A stretch of 43,173 nucleotides of DNA from Actinomycetes bacterium (GTDB taxonomy: Bacteria; Actinomycetota; Actinomycetes; Nanopelagicales; Nanopelagicaceae), in the NCBI GenBank assembly GCA_014190175.1, contig BJFZ01000008.1, positions 1 to 43,173 on the forward strand, in the 5' to 3' direction. The stretch's first letter is position 1. Every line of letters begins with the position of its first letter. Below the pieces are notes generated by a model. It was not told where the DNA came from and did not search any database. It saw nothing but the letters and a program-made list of their open reading frames with translations. The position numbers and the translations under genes are program-made. Of this stretch, positions 33,426 through 41,127 are shown piece after piece.

Positions 33426-35168
33426 TTACTTTTTCTTAAAACCAGCTGGGCATTTTGGATTTGTTCCACTTATTTTTCTAACAATCTTTCCTTTTACACA
33501 GCTAATAGATTTAGTGATTATTTTTTTTACCTCTGCTGGCGCAGCTGGAGCGGCATTACTTGTTACGACTTCTTGCTTAGTTTCAGCTTTCACAGGAACT
33601 GCTGGACTCTCTTCTTTGACAGCAACTTTTGCAGGATCGGAAGCGCCACCTTGAGCTAACTTAATCTTCAGTGTTGGAGATGAGAATGTGAATCCGTAAG
33701 CGCCTAGTCGAATCCAATTACCATCATCCTTAAATAAAGTTGATTGAACTCGAGAGCCGGCGTCCGTCGAAACTATGCTGACAGTTGCAGAAATTGGAAC
33801 TTTTGCACCGAATCCATAAAGGCAGCGAGCAATAGCTCCATCCATGACTAAGTCATACTTTCCAATAAAATCGCTACCATCTGGATTGCTGTGCACTCCA
33901 GCAACTTTGTAATTTAAGTAACCATCCTCAAATTTTGGTGGACCGGATTCATAGGTAAGTGCATTTGTTGTAACCATTCCGATTAATGCTGTTGTCGAGT
34001 TTGCACCTGCAATTGCTCCCAAAATTGATGAAGCTTGGGGAAGGCATTTTGCGGCGGAAGCGCCTAGGCCTGTTGAATCTGATGCGGCTCCAAATCCACC
34101 GAATCCTCCAAATGCCCCGCTCGCTACTTCGGCCGGATTTATAGATCTAAATGACCAAGTATCAGTTAATGATGTTGCTTTATTTGCAAAGAATTTTTCG
34201 AACTCTAAAAAGTTTTTTAGAGCTCCGTCCGAAGATGCCGTTGTCATCATGCTAATTTCCCCTGGCGGCAGAAATCCAGATGGATCTCTAAAATTGTTTG
34301 AAATACTAGGCGAGACTTCGGTGGATGCAATTAAAGCCTTTGCCGATGGAGTCATTACCGGCGCTGCCTCGACCACCAATCGATTTTGAGTCTGTGTAAT
34401 TGCAGAAATGTCTACTGTAGGTTCTGTTAAACGACCGTGAAGCCAAGAGGTTAGGTAGTTACCTAAATGTATTGTTAATTTAACTTTTGTATCTTTTGGA
34501 AAAGCTACCTCTACCCCACAAGTGCCATTCTCGGTCCATATACATTTTGAGTCACCTGCAGTCCCGCTTACCGTCGCAACACCTAGCGGATTTACCCACT
34601 CATACATTGCAATATCGCGCATGGAGGTGGTGCCCACAACATAGGGAACGACTGTTGCTGAAAACGCTTTTGGCTTTAACCCAATAATTGGAAACTTTTG
34701 AAAATCTACTTTAACTTTAACGGAATACTTTGAAACTTCACCTGCTGCAGCTAAAGCCGGAACTTCAAACAATGACCAGTTAGAGCCTGCTGGTAATTCT
34801 TGACTAACATTTGCAGCAAACGATTGGGTACCAATTGTTTTAACAACTGCCGCATTGCTTTGCGGGACCTTTGCTGTAGCAATCGATAATGCTTCTATAC
34901 AATTTGCTTCAGTTGCACCTTTACACACAGGAAGAATTACGTAAGCAGTTAGCGAATTACTGCACTTTGGATCATCCCAACCAGTACATAAAGATTCTGA
35001 ACCGTTATTGCCTTGCCCAGTAGTTATATATGAAAGATTATCTTGTGGAATTCCACCAAAATGATCGGCAATGTTTACATTAAAAGCGGTTGCCGCAGAT
35101 GCTGGAGACAAGAAATTTCCAACTAGCAGGAAAACAGCCATAACCAGAGTTGATAATTGGTTTCGCAT
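33426..35168 (-). CDS. Large cysteine-rich secreted protein with KCP.GF tail (paralogue 3)
   Basis: A 580-residue exported protein with a signal peptide (STLVMAVFLLVGNFLSPASA). It shares the architecture of paralogues 1 and 2: CTGWDDPKC...PVC...NCIEALSIA, SWLHGRLTEPTVDI, RCLYGF, and a tail with CVKGKIVRKISGTNPKC then PAGFKKK, preceded by an Ala/Val/Lys/Glu-rich linker. A glycine/alanine-rich loop (FGGFGGFGA) is specific to this copy. TAGAAT (35180-35175, minus strand) ends 6 bp before the ATG, which fits a leaderless transcript, and it overlaps the stop codon of the histidine kinase gene 9 bp upstream. It may therefore be expressed both with the two-component genes and alone. The function is unknown. 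Confidence 0.75.
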   Translation of the reverse strand: MRNQLSTLVMAVFLLVGNFLSPASAATAFNVNIADHFGGIPQDNLSYITTGQGNNGSESLCTGWDDPKCSNSLTAYVILPVCKGATEANCIEALSIATAKVPQSNAAVVKTIGTQSFAANVSQELPAGSNWSLFEVPALAAAGEVSKYSVKVKVDFQKFPIIGLKPKAFSATVVPYVVGTTSMRDIAMYEWVNPLGVATVSGTAGDSKCIWTENGTCGVEVAFPKDTKVKLTIHLGNYLTSWLHGRLTEPTVDISAITQTQNRLVVEAAPVMTPSAKALIASTEVSPSISNNFRDPSGFLPPGEISMMTTASSDGALKNFLEFEKFFANKATSLTDTWSFRSINPAEVASGAFGGFGGFGAASDSTGLGASAAKCLPQASSILGAIAGANSTTALIGMVTTNALTYESGPPKFEDGYLNYKVAGVHSNPDGSDFIGKYDLVMDGAIARCLYGFGAKVPISATVSIVSTDAGSRVQSTLFKDDGNWIRLGAYGFTFSSPTLKIKLAQGGASDPAKVAVKEESPAVPVKAETKQEVVTSNAAPAAPAEVKKIITKSISCVKGKIVRKISGTNPKCPAGFKKK

Positions 35169-35177
35169 GCGCAGATT

Positions 35178-36536
35178 CTAGGCGGGTAAGGTGATTTCTA
35201 GTAGCAATCCACCCAATTTGCTGACACCAAGTTCGATTGATCCCCCATGCTCATTAATGATTCCGGACATGATGCTCATGCCCAAACCTGACCCACCAGT
35301 ATCGCGGGATCTGGATTTATCAAACCGTTGAAAATGTTGTCTTCCTTCAACATAAGCTTTAGTGGGCAAGCCAGGCCCACCATCTCCAATTGCTAAATGG
35401 ATTTTCCCGGAGCCAGAAGAGCTAGAAGTCAGCGAGATCTGTACCGGGGCATCTGATGGAGTGTGTCTGCGGATATTTCCAAAAGCATTTGCCAACATTT
35501 GTTGTAGATGTAAGCGTGATCCATTTAAGTAAATCTCACCATCGATTAAAGCTTCAACCAATCTTTGGGGATCTAGAGTCTTTAAATCATTTACTTGCGT
35601 AAGCACAAGTTCTGAGAGATTTACCTCTTCGCTAAATTCTGGAGTTTTTTGTCCTAACTCTGCCAGCAACAGTAAATCACGAATCAGGATCTCCATCCGC
35701 TCAATTTCGGAGGAAAGACGTGAATAAGCGCGCGCGCTTTGCTCAGGATCAACCAATTGCGCCTTACTCAATAATTCAACATAACCCTTAATTACTGTTA
35801 AAGGAGTACGTAATTCATGGGAAGCATCACCTAAAAATTCTTGCATCCGAGAGGCAGATTCTTTCTCAATACTTACCGCATTCTGCAATGACGTAACCAT
35901 TTTATTTAAAGCCAAAGTTAGCCGATCAACCTCTGAATCACCCGATGAGGGTTGAATTTCAACTAAAGAATCCCCCTCAGAAATTTTTGTTGCTGAATCT
36001 ACGAGCACTTCAATTTTAGCGATATCTCGGCGAATAAAAAATAAAATTAATAGAACTCCAAGAATTACTGCTACTAATATAAATCCAAATAATGTTTGAA
36101 TATTTTTTGAACGCATAGCTTGTACATCACCTAGCGATGTAGCAATAATTATATATTCGCGATCAGGAAGTTGAAATGTTCGAATTCGATATGGAGTTTC
36201 ACCACTTATTTCAATTCCACGAGCTTTTGCTTGGTTTAACTCGGCAGAAGAAGGAAGCTTTTCAAATGTACCAACTGGCTCGGTAAGTAATGTTAATTCA
36301 CCACCATCTGGCAACAAAGCAACTGCAAGCGGTATCGATAACTCTTGAGATTCATAAAAGGCTTCGCCCAATGGATTCTCACTATTTAAAATCTGAGATA
36401 GCAAATTTTCCATAATGCTATCCAGCCTGGCAATTTCAGATCGCTCTGTTGTAACAATTGCTGCAGCACCAATAGAAAGTGAGACCAGAATCGTGATTGA
36501 AGCTGTTGCCAATGAAAGTCTTGATCTTAATTTCAC
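35178..36536 (-). CDS. Sensor histidine kinase (OmpR-system partner)
   Basis: A 452-residue membrane kinase. The first membrane segment is at about residues 10-30, an extracytoplasmic sensor of roughly 115 residues follows, and the second segment is at 147-168. HAMP comes next. The HisKA box FLGDASHELRTPL has phospho-acceptor His240. The ATPase domain has an N-box around ANAFGNIRRH, a G1 box GDGGPGLP and a G2 box GGSGLGMSI. Translation starts at GTG with AAAGG upstream. It lies 16 bp after the response regulator gene, so both form one operon. The signal is unknown; the envelope-protein neighbours suggest sensing of an envelope or external cue. Confidence 0.93.
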   Translation of the reverse strand: MKLRSRLSLATASITILVSLSIGAAAIVTTERSEIARLDSIMENLLSQILNSENPLGEAFYESQELSIPLAVALLPDGGELTLLTEPVGTFEKLPSSAELNQAKARGIEISGETPYRIRTFQLPDREYIIIATSLGDVQAMRSKNIQTLFGFILVAVILGVLLILFFIRRDIAKIEVLVDSATKISEGDSLVEIQPSSGDSEVDRLTLALNKMVTSLQNAVSIEKESASRMQEFLGDASHELRTPLTVIKGYVELLSKAQLVDPEQSARAYSRLSSEIERMEILIRDLLLLAELGQKTPEFSEEVNLSELVLTQVNDLKTLDPQRLVEALIDGEIYLNGSRLHLQQMLANAFGNIRRHTPSDAPVQISLTSSSSGSGKIHLAIGDGGPGLPTKAYVEGRQHFQRFDKSRSRDTGGSGLGMSIMSGIINEHGGSIELGVSKLGGLLLEITLPA

Positions 36537-36552
36537 TAAAAATTACCTTTGC

Positions 36553-37266
36553 TCATTTAGGTTCGACTAATTGGAATCCGACTCCTCTTACGGTGCGGAT
36601 AAATTCAAGCTCCTCAAGGTTTAATTTTTTCCGCAAATAAGATATGTATGTATCAACAACCGTACTTTCGGAATCAAAATCAATCTCCCAGACTGCACTT
36701 AACAAGGTGGTTTTACTTAAAACTTTTCCTTTATGCTCCATCATGTATTGCAACAATCTATATTCAGTTGGAGAAAGTTCAATCACTGCGTCATCTAAAG
36801 TTACCAAGTGCAACTCATCATTTAATTGAATTGGGCCACAGCGCAAAATTGGCGAAGAAGAACTCTTGGGCGTAGATCGGCGCAAAATTGCGGCTACCCG
36901 TAAAAGTAATTCTTCAAGGCTAAAAGGTTTAGTTACATAATCATCTGCGCCCAGTCGCAATCCGCGGGCGATATCGGTCTTATCTCCACGTGCGCTAAGC
37001 ATCAGCGCCGGGGTCATATCCCCCGTGGAACGCAGCCGCTCGAGCAGTTCAAAGCCATCCATTAGCGGCATATTTATGTCGATGAGTAAGAGATTGGCCG
37101 GGCGCTTTCGCAAAGCGGTGAGGGCGGCCATCCCATCACTCGCCTCAAAAGTGTCATATCCGCCCAGGCGCAAGGCATCCCCCAGCAACTCACGAACCCC
37201 TGCCTCGTCATCAACGACCAATATCAATGGCGTATCTGTCTTAGCCAGCCCTGTTGCGCCCGTCAT
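36553..37266 (-). CDS. OmpR/PhoB-family response regulator
   Basis: A 237-residue transcription regulator. The receiver domain has the acidic pair Asp19-Asp20, phospho-acceptor Asp63 in LLIDINMP, and the conserved Lys in DYVTKPFS. The C-terminal half is a winged helix: LSPTEYRLLQYM, VWEIDFDSESTVVDTYI, and FIRTVRGVGFQL are its usual blocks. It is phosphorylated by the kinase encoded next. The 243-bp region between it and the divergent secreted-protein gene is full of direct and inverted repeats that are good candidates for its own binding sites. Confidence 0.94.
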   Translation of the reverse strand: MTGATGLAKTDTPLILVVDDEAGVRELLGDALRLGGYDTFEASDGMAALTALRKRPANLLLIDINMPLMDGFELLERLRSTGDMTPALMLSARGDKTDIARGLRLGADDYVTKPFSLEELLLRVAAILRRSTPKSSSSPILRCGPIQLNDELHLVTLDDAVIELSPTEYRLLQYMMEHKGKVLSKTTLLSAVWEIDFDSESTVVDTYISYLRKKLNLEELEFIRTVRGVGFQLVEPK

Positions 37267-37339
37267 CTCTGCCCCCTCAAATTGGCCGATATGAACTCTC
37301 TATCAGGTGAGGCTACTAGTAGTGCCAATCCAATTGCAC

Positions 37340-37353
37340 CCCCTAAATAGGGG
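37340..37353. promoter_or_regulatory. Inverted repeat CCCCTA-AA-TAGGGG
   Basis: Six-base perfect arms at 37340-37345 and 37348-37353 with a two-base spacer, in the gap between the response regulator gene and the divergent secreted-protein gene. It could be an operator. Nothing in the sequence identifies the binding protein. Confidence 0.4.
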
Positions 37354-37386
37354 ATTCCCCTCAATCCCATAAAGCGCGAACCATTT

Positions 37387-37402
37387 TCACAGAACCCTCA
37401 CA
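37387..37402. promoter_or_regulatory. TCACA direct repeats with 11-bp spacing
   Basis: TCACA at 37387-37391 and 37398-37402 are 11 bp apart, the spacing usual for tandem half-sites of OmpR-family regulators. They lie between the response regulator gene and the secreted-protein gene. Binding by the adjacent regulator is an inference. Confidence 0.35.
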
Positions 37403-37428
37403 AAATCAGATGAGAGCATTGGCGCATA

Positions 37429-37450
37429 ACTTCGATACCGTTATCGAAGT
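37429..37450. promoter_or_regulatory. Inverted repeat ACTTCGATA-CCGT-TATCGAAGT
   Basis: Perfect nine-base arms at 37429-37437 and 37442-37450 with a four-base spacer. It lies immediately before the 10-bp tandem repeats and 60 bp before the ATG of the secreted-protein gene. It could be a dimeric operator, or a hairpin in the 5' leader if transcription starts upstream of it. Part of it (GTTATCGAA) recurs at 23160-23168. Confidence 0.55.
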
Positions 37451-37500
37451 GCGAATTGCAGCAAATTGCAGCGAATGACAGCGAATTGCAGCGAATTGAG
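37451..37500. repeat. Five tandem 10-bp repeats before the secreted-protein gene
   Basis: Five consecutive 10-bp units read GCGAATTGCA, GCAAATTGCA, GCGAATGACA, GCGAATTGCA and GCGAATTGAG. The last runs into the GAGGAG ribosome site (37498-37503) of the gene starting at 37510. The period is close to one helical turn. It may be a multi-site regulator binding array, or a slippage-prone tract in the 5' leader affecting translation. Confidence 0.7.
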
Positions 37501-37509
37501 GAGTCACAA

Positions 37510-38232
37510 ATGGCACAAAGACCGCGGAGCGCTTTCAAACTCTCGCTAGCCTTGCTGATTTCTGGTTCCCTCTTAATTCCATCTGCACTCACGGCGCAGG
37601 CAGCGGAAACTCCCGCTCCAACTCCCTCAGCATCTGCAACCGGAACTTATGAAGAACAACTTGGTGCTTACAAAGTTGCTTTTGATGCTTACAAAATTGC
37701 TTTAGATAAATATAAGCAAGATCGGCGCAGCGCAGAAGCAATTTACAAAGTAGCTCTTGGTAAATATGAATTAGATGTAATTGCATTTGAAGAAAAGCAT
37801 AAAGTTGAATTAGTCACGATTAATGATGCTTTTAAAGCTGCGATTGATAAAGCGCGAGCAGATCAACGAAATTCTCAAAGTAGCGCAAATACGCCAGAAT
37901 CAAGAAATGCTTTGCGAACAGCTATGAGTGCGGCAGTAATGGCAGCAACAAAAAACCGAATAAATGAAATCGATGCTCTTGGTGACATTCCCGTTAAACC
38001 TGAGCGCCCGGTATTTGCACCACCTCCAGTCGAACCACGGAAGCCAATTCAAAATCCAAAAGAAAATAAAAATCAGAAGAATCCACCAATGCAACCAATG
38101 CAACCAAACAAGCCTGGTGGGCAGAACAATCAGCAACCCGATCCAAATGTCCAAAGTAAAGTAAACAAGCCAGCAAAAAATCAAAATGCTGCTGGAAATT
38201 CAGCGGTAGTTGAGAGCGAGTTCGCTGCCTAA
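37510..38232 (+). CDS. Small secreted protein with coiled coil and Pro/Asn/Gln-rich tail
   Basis: The start is the ATG at 37510, set by GAGGAG six bases upstream; a longer frame from 37456 runs through tandem repeats and is unlikely. The product is 240 residues. The signal peptide is FKLSLALLISGSLLIPSALT with cleavage near AQAAE. A short Pro/Ala/Ser stretch follows, then a Lys/Glu/Tyr-rich helical region with short repeated units such as YKVAFDAYKIALDKYK (likely coiled coil), and a tail rich in Pro, Asn and Gln with PMQPMQPN. There is no recognised enzyme domain. It is divergent from the two-component operon and probably under its control; a cell-envelope role is inferred. A strong terminator follows. 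Confidence 0.72.
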   Translation: MAQRPRSAFKLSLALLISGSLLIPSALTAQAAETPAPTPSASATGTYEEQLGAYKVAFDAYKIALDKYKQDRRSAEAIYKVALGKYELDVIAFEEKHKVELVTINDAFKAAIDKARADQRNSQSSANTPESRNALRTAMSAAVMAATKNRINEIDALGDIPVKPERPVFAPPPVEPRKPIQNPKENKNQKNPPMQPMQPNKPGGQNNQQPDPNVQSKVNKPAKNQNAAGNSAVVESEFAA

Positions 38233-38255
38233 AAGTAAATTTATTACTGCGAGTT

Positions 38256-38286
38256 AAAACCCCGAGTCGACCCCTCGGGGTTTTTT
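38256..38286. terminator. Strong intrinsic terminator, possibly bidirectional
   Basis: AAAACCCCGAG (38256-38266) pairs with CTCGGGGTTTT (38274-38284) around a seven-base loop, with the T run continuing to 38286. In the plus direction it ends the secreted-protein gene. In the minus direction the A run at 38256-38259 gives a shorter U tract behind the dehydratase operon, so it probably serves both convergent units. Confidence 0.88.
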
Positions 38287-38291
38287 AATTC

Positions 38292-39263
38292 TTATTCTTT
38301 TTGGACTGCTTCAATTAATGCTTGGATATATCCATTTGCAAATGCCCGCCCACGATGTCCCCACTCGGTATCCCCATGAGTATGCGGAACATGGTCATCC
38401 ATAAAGAAGCCATCAAAGTTGTGCTTGTGGTAGATCTTCATCGCTTTGTACATATCTACATGCCCAGTGTTGATGAACTCCTCTTTGAAAACTGGAACTG
38501 GACCAGAAACATTTCGGAAGTGGACATACAGAATCTTTCTGCGTGAGACGAAGTACTCGATCATCTCGTAGATATCATCTTTCATCTCTGAAAAACTTCC
38601 TTGGCAAAATTCAATTGCATTGCTATCACTTGGATAAATCTCGATTAAACGCTTATAAGCAGCAAATGAGCGGAATAGGCGTGGGATCCCACCTAATATT
38701 GGAACTGGTGGGTCGCTTGGATGAATTCCTAATCTAATTCCTTCTTCTTCTGCGATCGGAGTAATGATTTTGATCCAGTACTCAAGATTTGACCACATCT
38801 CTTCTTCGCTATATTCGCGATCATGCGAAAGTGGGTACTCCTTAGCAATATTTTCATCAAATGCTGTAGCGACCGCCCCGCCACGAATTAACTCTGGTTT
38901 CGTACGCCAAACAAGGGAAGGCTCCCAGTTATATCCAAAGATTGGGATGCCAGCTCGGGCGATATTGCGAATCGTATAAATCATATTTTCGATCTGTTGA
39001 TCCCGCTTCGGACCGTTAAGCATGATGTGGTCATAGAAATTACTTGGCACATTTTCCAATGCCGTTAATTTCATACCAAAGTTTTCAATTCCCAAACGAA
39101 GTTTCACTAAATCATGTAACTCAAATTTTCCACCACTACTTGGAATCCCCGATGTGTCATATGACTGAATTGCCACATCGGTGATTCCAAATTGTTGTGA
39201 AAATTGCAACTTATCGCCATGGCTAAAACCTGTGCTGATCCAAATTCCTTGACCTGAACGCAT
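38292..39263 (-). CDS. UxuA-type mannonate dehydratase homologue (copy C)
   Basis: I place the start at the ATG at 39263, where MRSGQG aligns with MRPGFG of copies A and B; the longer frame would run into the upstream gene. The product is 323 residues. The metal-ligand motifs are kept: HPSDPP, EFCQGSF, HFRNV and MDDHVPHTHGD. It differs from copies A and B mainly in the first 45 residues (FSHGDKLQFSQQFG, SYDTSGIPSSGG) and in a WEPSLVWRT stretch, both near the barrel openings, so it may act on a different aldonic acid or epimer. It is the last gene of the minus-strand operon, 32 bp after copy B, and is followed by the terminator. Confidence 0.8.
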   Translation of the reverse strand: MRSGQGIWISTGFSHGDKLQFSQQFGITDVAIQSYDTSGIPSSGGKFELHDLVKLRLGIENFGMKLTALENVPSNFYDHIMLNGPKRDQQIENMIYTIRNIARAGIPIFGYNWEPSLVWRTKPELIRGGAVATAFDENIAKEYPLSHDREYSEEEMWSNLEYWIKIITPIAEEEGIRLGIHPSDPPVPILGGIPRLFRSFAAYKRLIEIYPSDSNAIEFCQGSFSEMKDDIYEMIEYFVSRRKILYVHFRNVSGPVPVFKEEFINTGHVDMYKAMKIYHKHNFDGFFMDDHVPHTHGDTEWGHRGRAFANGYIQALIEAVQKE

Positions 39264-39295
39264 CTTCGCCACAGCCTTTCGTTTTATTAAATTAA

Positions 39296-40252
39296 TTAAC
39301 CCTGCTTCTGAACTGCCTCGATCATTGCTTGGATATATCCGTTTGCGAAGGCGCGACCACGGTGCCCCCATGGGGTATCTCCATGAGTATGTGGAACGTG
39401 ATCATCAATGAAGAATCCATCAAAGTTGTGCTTATGGTAGATCTTCATCGCCTTGTACATGTCGACGTATCCGGTGTTTACAAACTCCTCATAGAAGACT
39501 GGCACTTTGCCAGAGACGTTGCGGAAGTGAACATAAAGAATCTTCTTGCGCGATACGAAATACTCAATCATCTCGTAGATATCATCTTTCATCTCTGAGA
39601 AAGTTCCTTGGCAGAACTCAATTGCATTGCTATCACTTGGATAGATTTCAACTAAGCGTTTGTAAGCCGCAAATGAACGAAGTAGTTGTGGAACGCCACC
39701 AAGAGTCTCAACTGGTGGGTCACAAGGATGGATTCCGAGACGAATTCCTTCTTCTTCGGCAATTGGAGTAATGATTTTGATCCAGTACTCAAGATTTGCC
39801 CACATCTCCTCTTCGTTGTATTCGCGATCATGAGTTAATGGATACTTCTTGGCAATATTGTTATCAAAAGCTGTAGCAAGTGCTCCACCACGGATTGCAA
39901 CCGGCGGTGTACGCCAAACATGTGATGGCATCCAGTTGTAACCAAAGATTGGGATACCAGCACGGGCAATATTTCGAACGGTGTAAATCATGTTTTCAAT
40001 TTGTTGATCCCGCTTTGGGCCATTGAGCATGATGTGGTCATAGAAATTAGTTGGCACATTCTCAAGTGCGCTTAACTTCATTCCAAACTGCTCGACCCGG
40101 AGGCGCAACTTAACTAAATCATGTAACTGCCAACGCCCACCATCACCCGGGATCAATGGAGTGTTAAAGAGAATATCTGTAGCACCAAATTGTTGTGCGA
40201 ATTGTAAATACTCCTCGCTGGCTACTTGAAACTGACCAAATCCTGGACGCAT
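39296..40252 (-). CDS. uxuA: UxuA-type mannonate dehydratase (copy B)
   Basis: A 318-residue UxuA-family TIM barrel that should dehydrate D-mannonate to 2-keto-3-deoxygluconate. The motifs HPCDPP, EFCQGTF, HFRNV and IDDHVPHTHGD supply the metal ligands. The ATG at 40252 has a GCAGGT ribosome site. Compared with copy A, the first 150 residues differ at about two dozen positions, whereas the C-terminal half is identical. It sits directly after the CUT1 permease genes (42-bp gap) and before copy C. Linkage to an importer suggests that uronates, aldonates or oligosaccharides that yield them are taken up by this operon. Confidence 0.83.
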   Translation of the reverse strand: MRPGFGQFQVASEEYLQFAQQFGATDILFNTPLIPGDGGRWQLHDLVKLRLRVEQFGMKLSALENVPTNFYDHIMLNGPKRDQQIENMIYTVRNIARAGIPIFGYNWMPSHVWRTPPVAIRGGALATAFDNNIAKKYPLTHDREYNEEEMWANLEYWIKIITPIAEEEGIRLGIHPCDPPVETLGGVPQLLRSFAAYKRLVEIYPSDSNAIEFCQGTFSEMKDDIYEMIEYFVSRKKILYVHFRNVSGKVPVFYEEFVNTGYVDMYKAMKIYHKHNFDGFFIDDHVPHTHGDTPWGHRGRAFANGYIQAMIEAVQKQG

Positions 40253-40294
40253 CTGAATACCTGCCTTCTTGTGAGTATCTATTGGATTTTTGAC

Positions 40295-41125
40295 TTAACC
40301 TTTTACCGAGCCTGTCTGTAAGCCTTCAACAACAAATCTTTGCCCAGCGAAGTAAAGAGCCATAACTGGCAAGGCGGCAATGGATGAAAACGCCATCGTG
40401 CGGCCCCAAGGAACTTCATCAGCAACACTTAAATTAAGAATCGCTACTGGAACTGTGCGCATCTCTGGTGAAATGTTAATTACTAGGGAATAAAGAAGTT
40501 CGTTGTAAGCACCTGTGAAAGTGATAATCGCGACCGAAACTAACCCTGGCGCAACTAATGGCAACAAAACCATCCATAACGCCTGCATACGGCTTGCTCC
40601 ATCAATTCGAGCTGCTTCTTCTAACTCTGCTGGAAGGGATCGGAAAAATCCGATTAATAAATAGGTGCCTAGTGGAACCATGAAACTTAGGTACACCATT
40701 ATCAATCCTTGCAATGTGTTTGAAAGACCAATATTTGCCATAATCACGGCCAAAGGAATGAAAAGCAGTGCGCCTGGAGTCAAAAAGGCAATAATAATTA
40801 CTCGTCCCAAGGTATCGCGACCCTTAAATTTCAAAATAGTCAATGCATAGGCAGCCATCACGCTAAACAAAACTGCAATTAACGTTGCTGTTCCACAAAC
40901 AATCACACTGTTTAGCAGAGATCTTTTAAAATCAGTATTTTCAAACGCTGCTCGATAATTGTCGAGGTTTGAATCTACCGGCAAGAGTGTAGATTTAGTC
41001 CAAAGTGAAGATTGCGAACGAAGTGACAAAGTAATCATGTAGTAAACAGGGAAAAGTACAAATATAGCTACCAGTGACAGCATGGCATATTTAAAGATTG
41101 AAAACTTTATATTTTTTCTCTGCAT
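40295..41125 (-). CDS. CUT1 sugar ABC transporter permease (MalG type)
   Basis: A 276-residue inner-membrane permease with about six hydrophobic segments. The EAA loop is LEEAARIDGASRMQALWMV, a textbook match. The N-terminus (MQRKNIKFSIFKYA) is short and basic. It lies 2 bp after the MalF-type gene and 42 bp before UxuA copy B on the minus strand. It works with the binding protein encoded at the right edge. No ATPase gene accompanies the system. Confidence 0.92.
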   Translation of the reverse strand: MQRKNIKFSIFKYAMLSLVAIFVLFPVYYMITLSLRSQSSLWTKSTLLPVDSNLDNYRAAFENTDFKRSLLNSVIVCGTATLIAVLFSVMAAYALTILKFKGRDTLGRVIIIAFLTPGALLFIPLAVIMANIGLSNTLQGLIMVYLSFMVPLGTYLLIGFFRSLPAELEEAARIDGASRMQALWMVLLPLVAPGLVSVAIITFTGAYNELLYSLVINISPEMRTVPVAILNLSVADEVPWGRTMAFSSIAALPVMALYFAGQRFVVEGLQTGSVKG

Positions 41126-41127
41126 AA

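Noticed and set aside
37425..37453. A loxP-like or dif-like recombination site (ATAACTTCGATA...TATCGAAGT)
   Set aside because: The arms are only 9 bp with a 4-bp spacer, whereas such sites need about 11-13 bp arms and 6-8 bp spacers. No matching recombinase is nearby. A regulator site is more likely.
37451..37500. A CRISPR array
   Set aside because: The units are 10 bp and contiguous, with no spacers and no cas genes; this is a short tandem repeat.
39264..39371. N-terminal extension of UxuA copy C
   Set aside because: It would overlap copy B, and the residues before MRSGQG have no counterpart in copies A and B.
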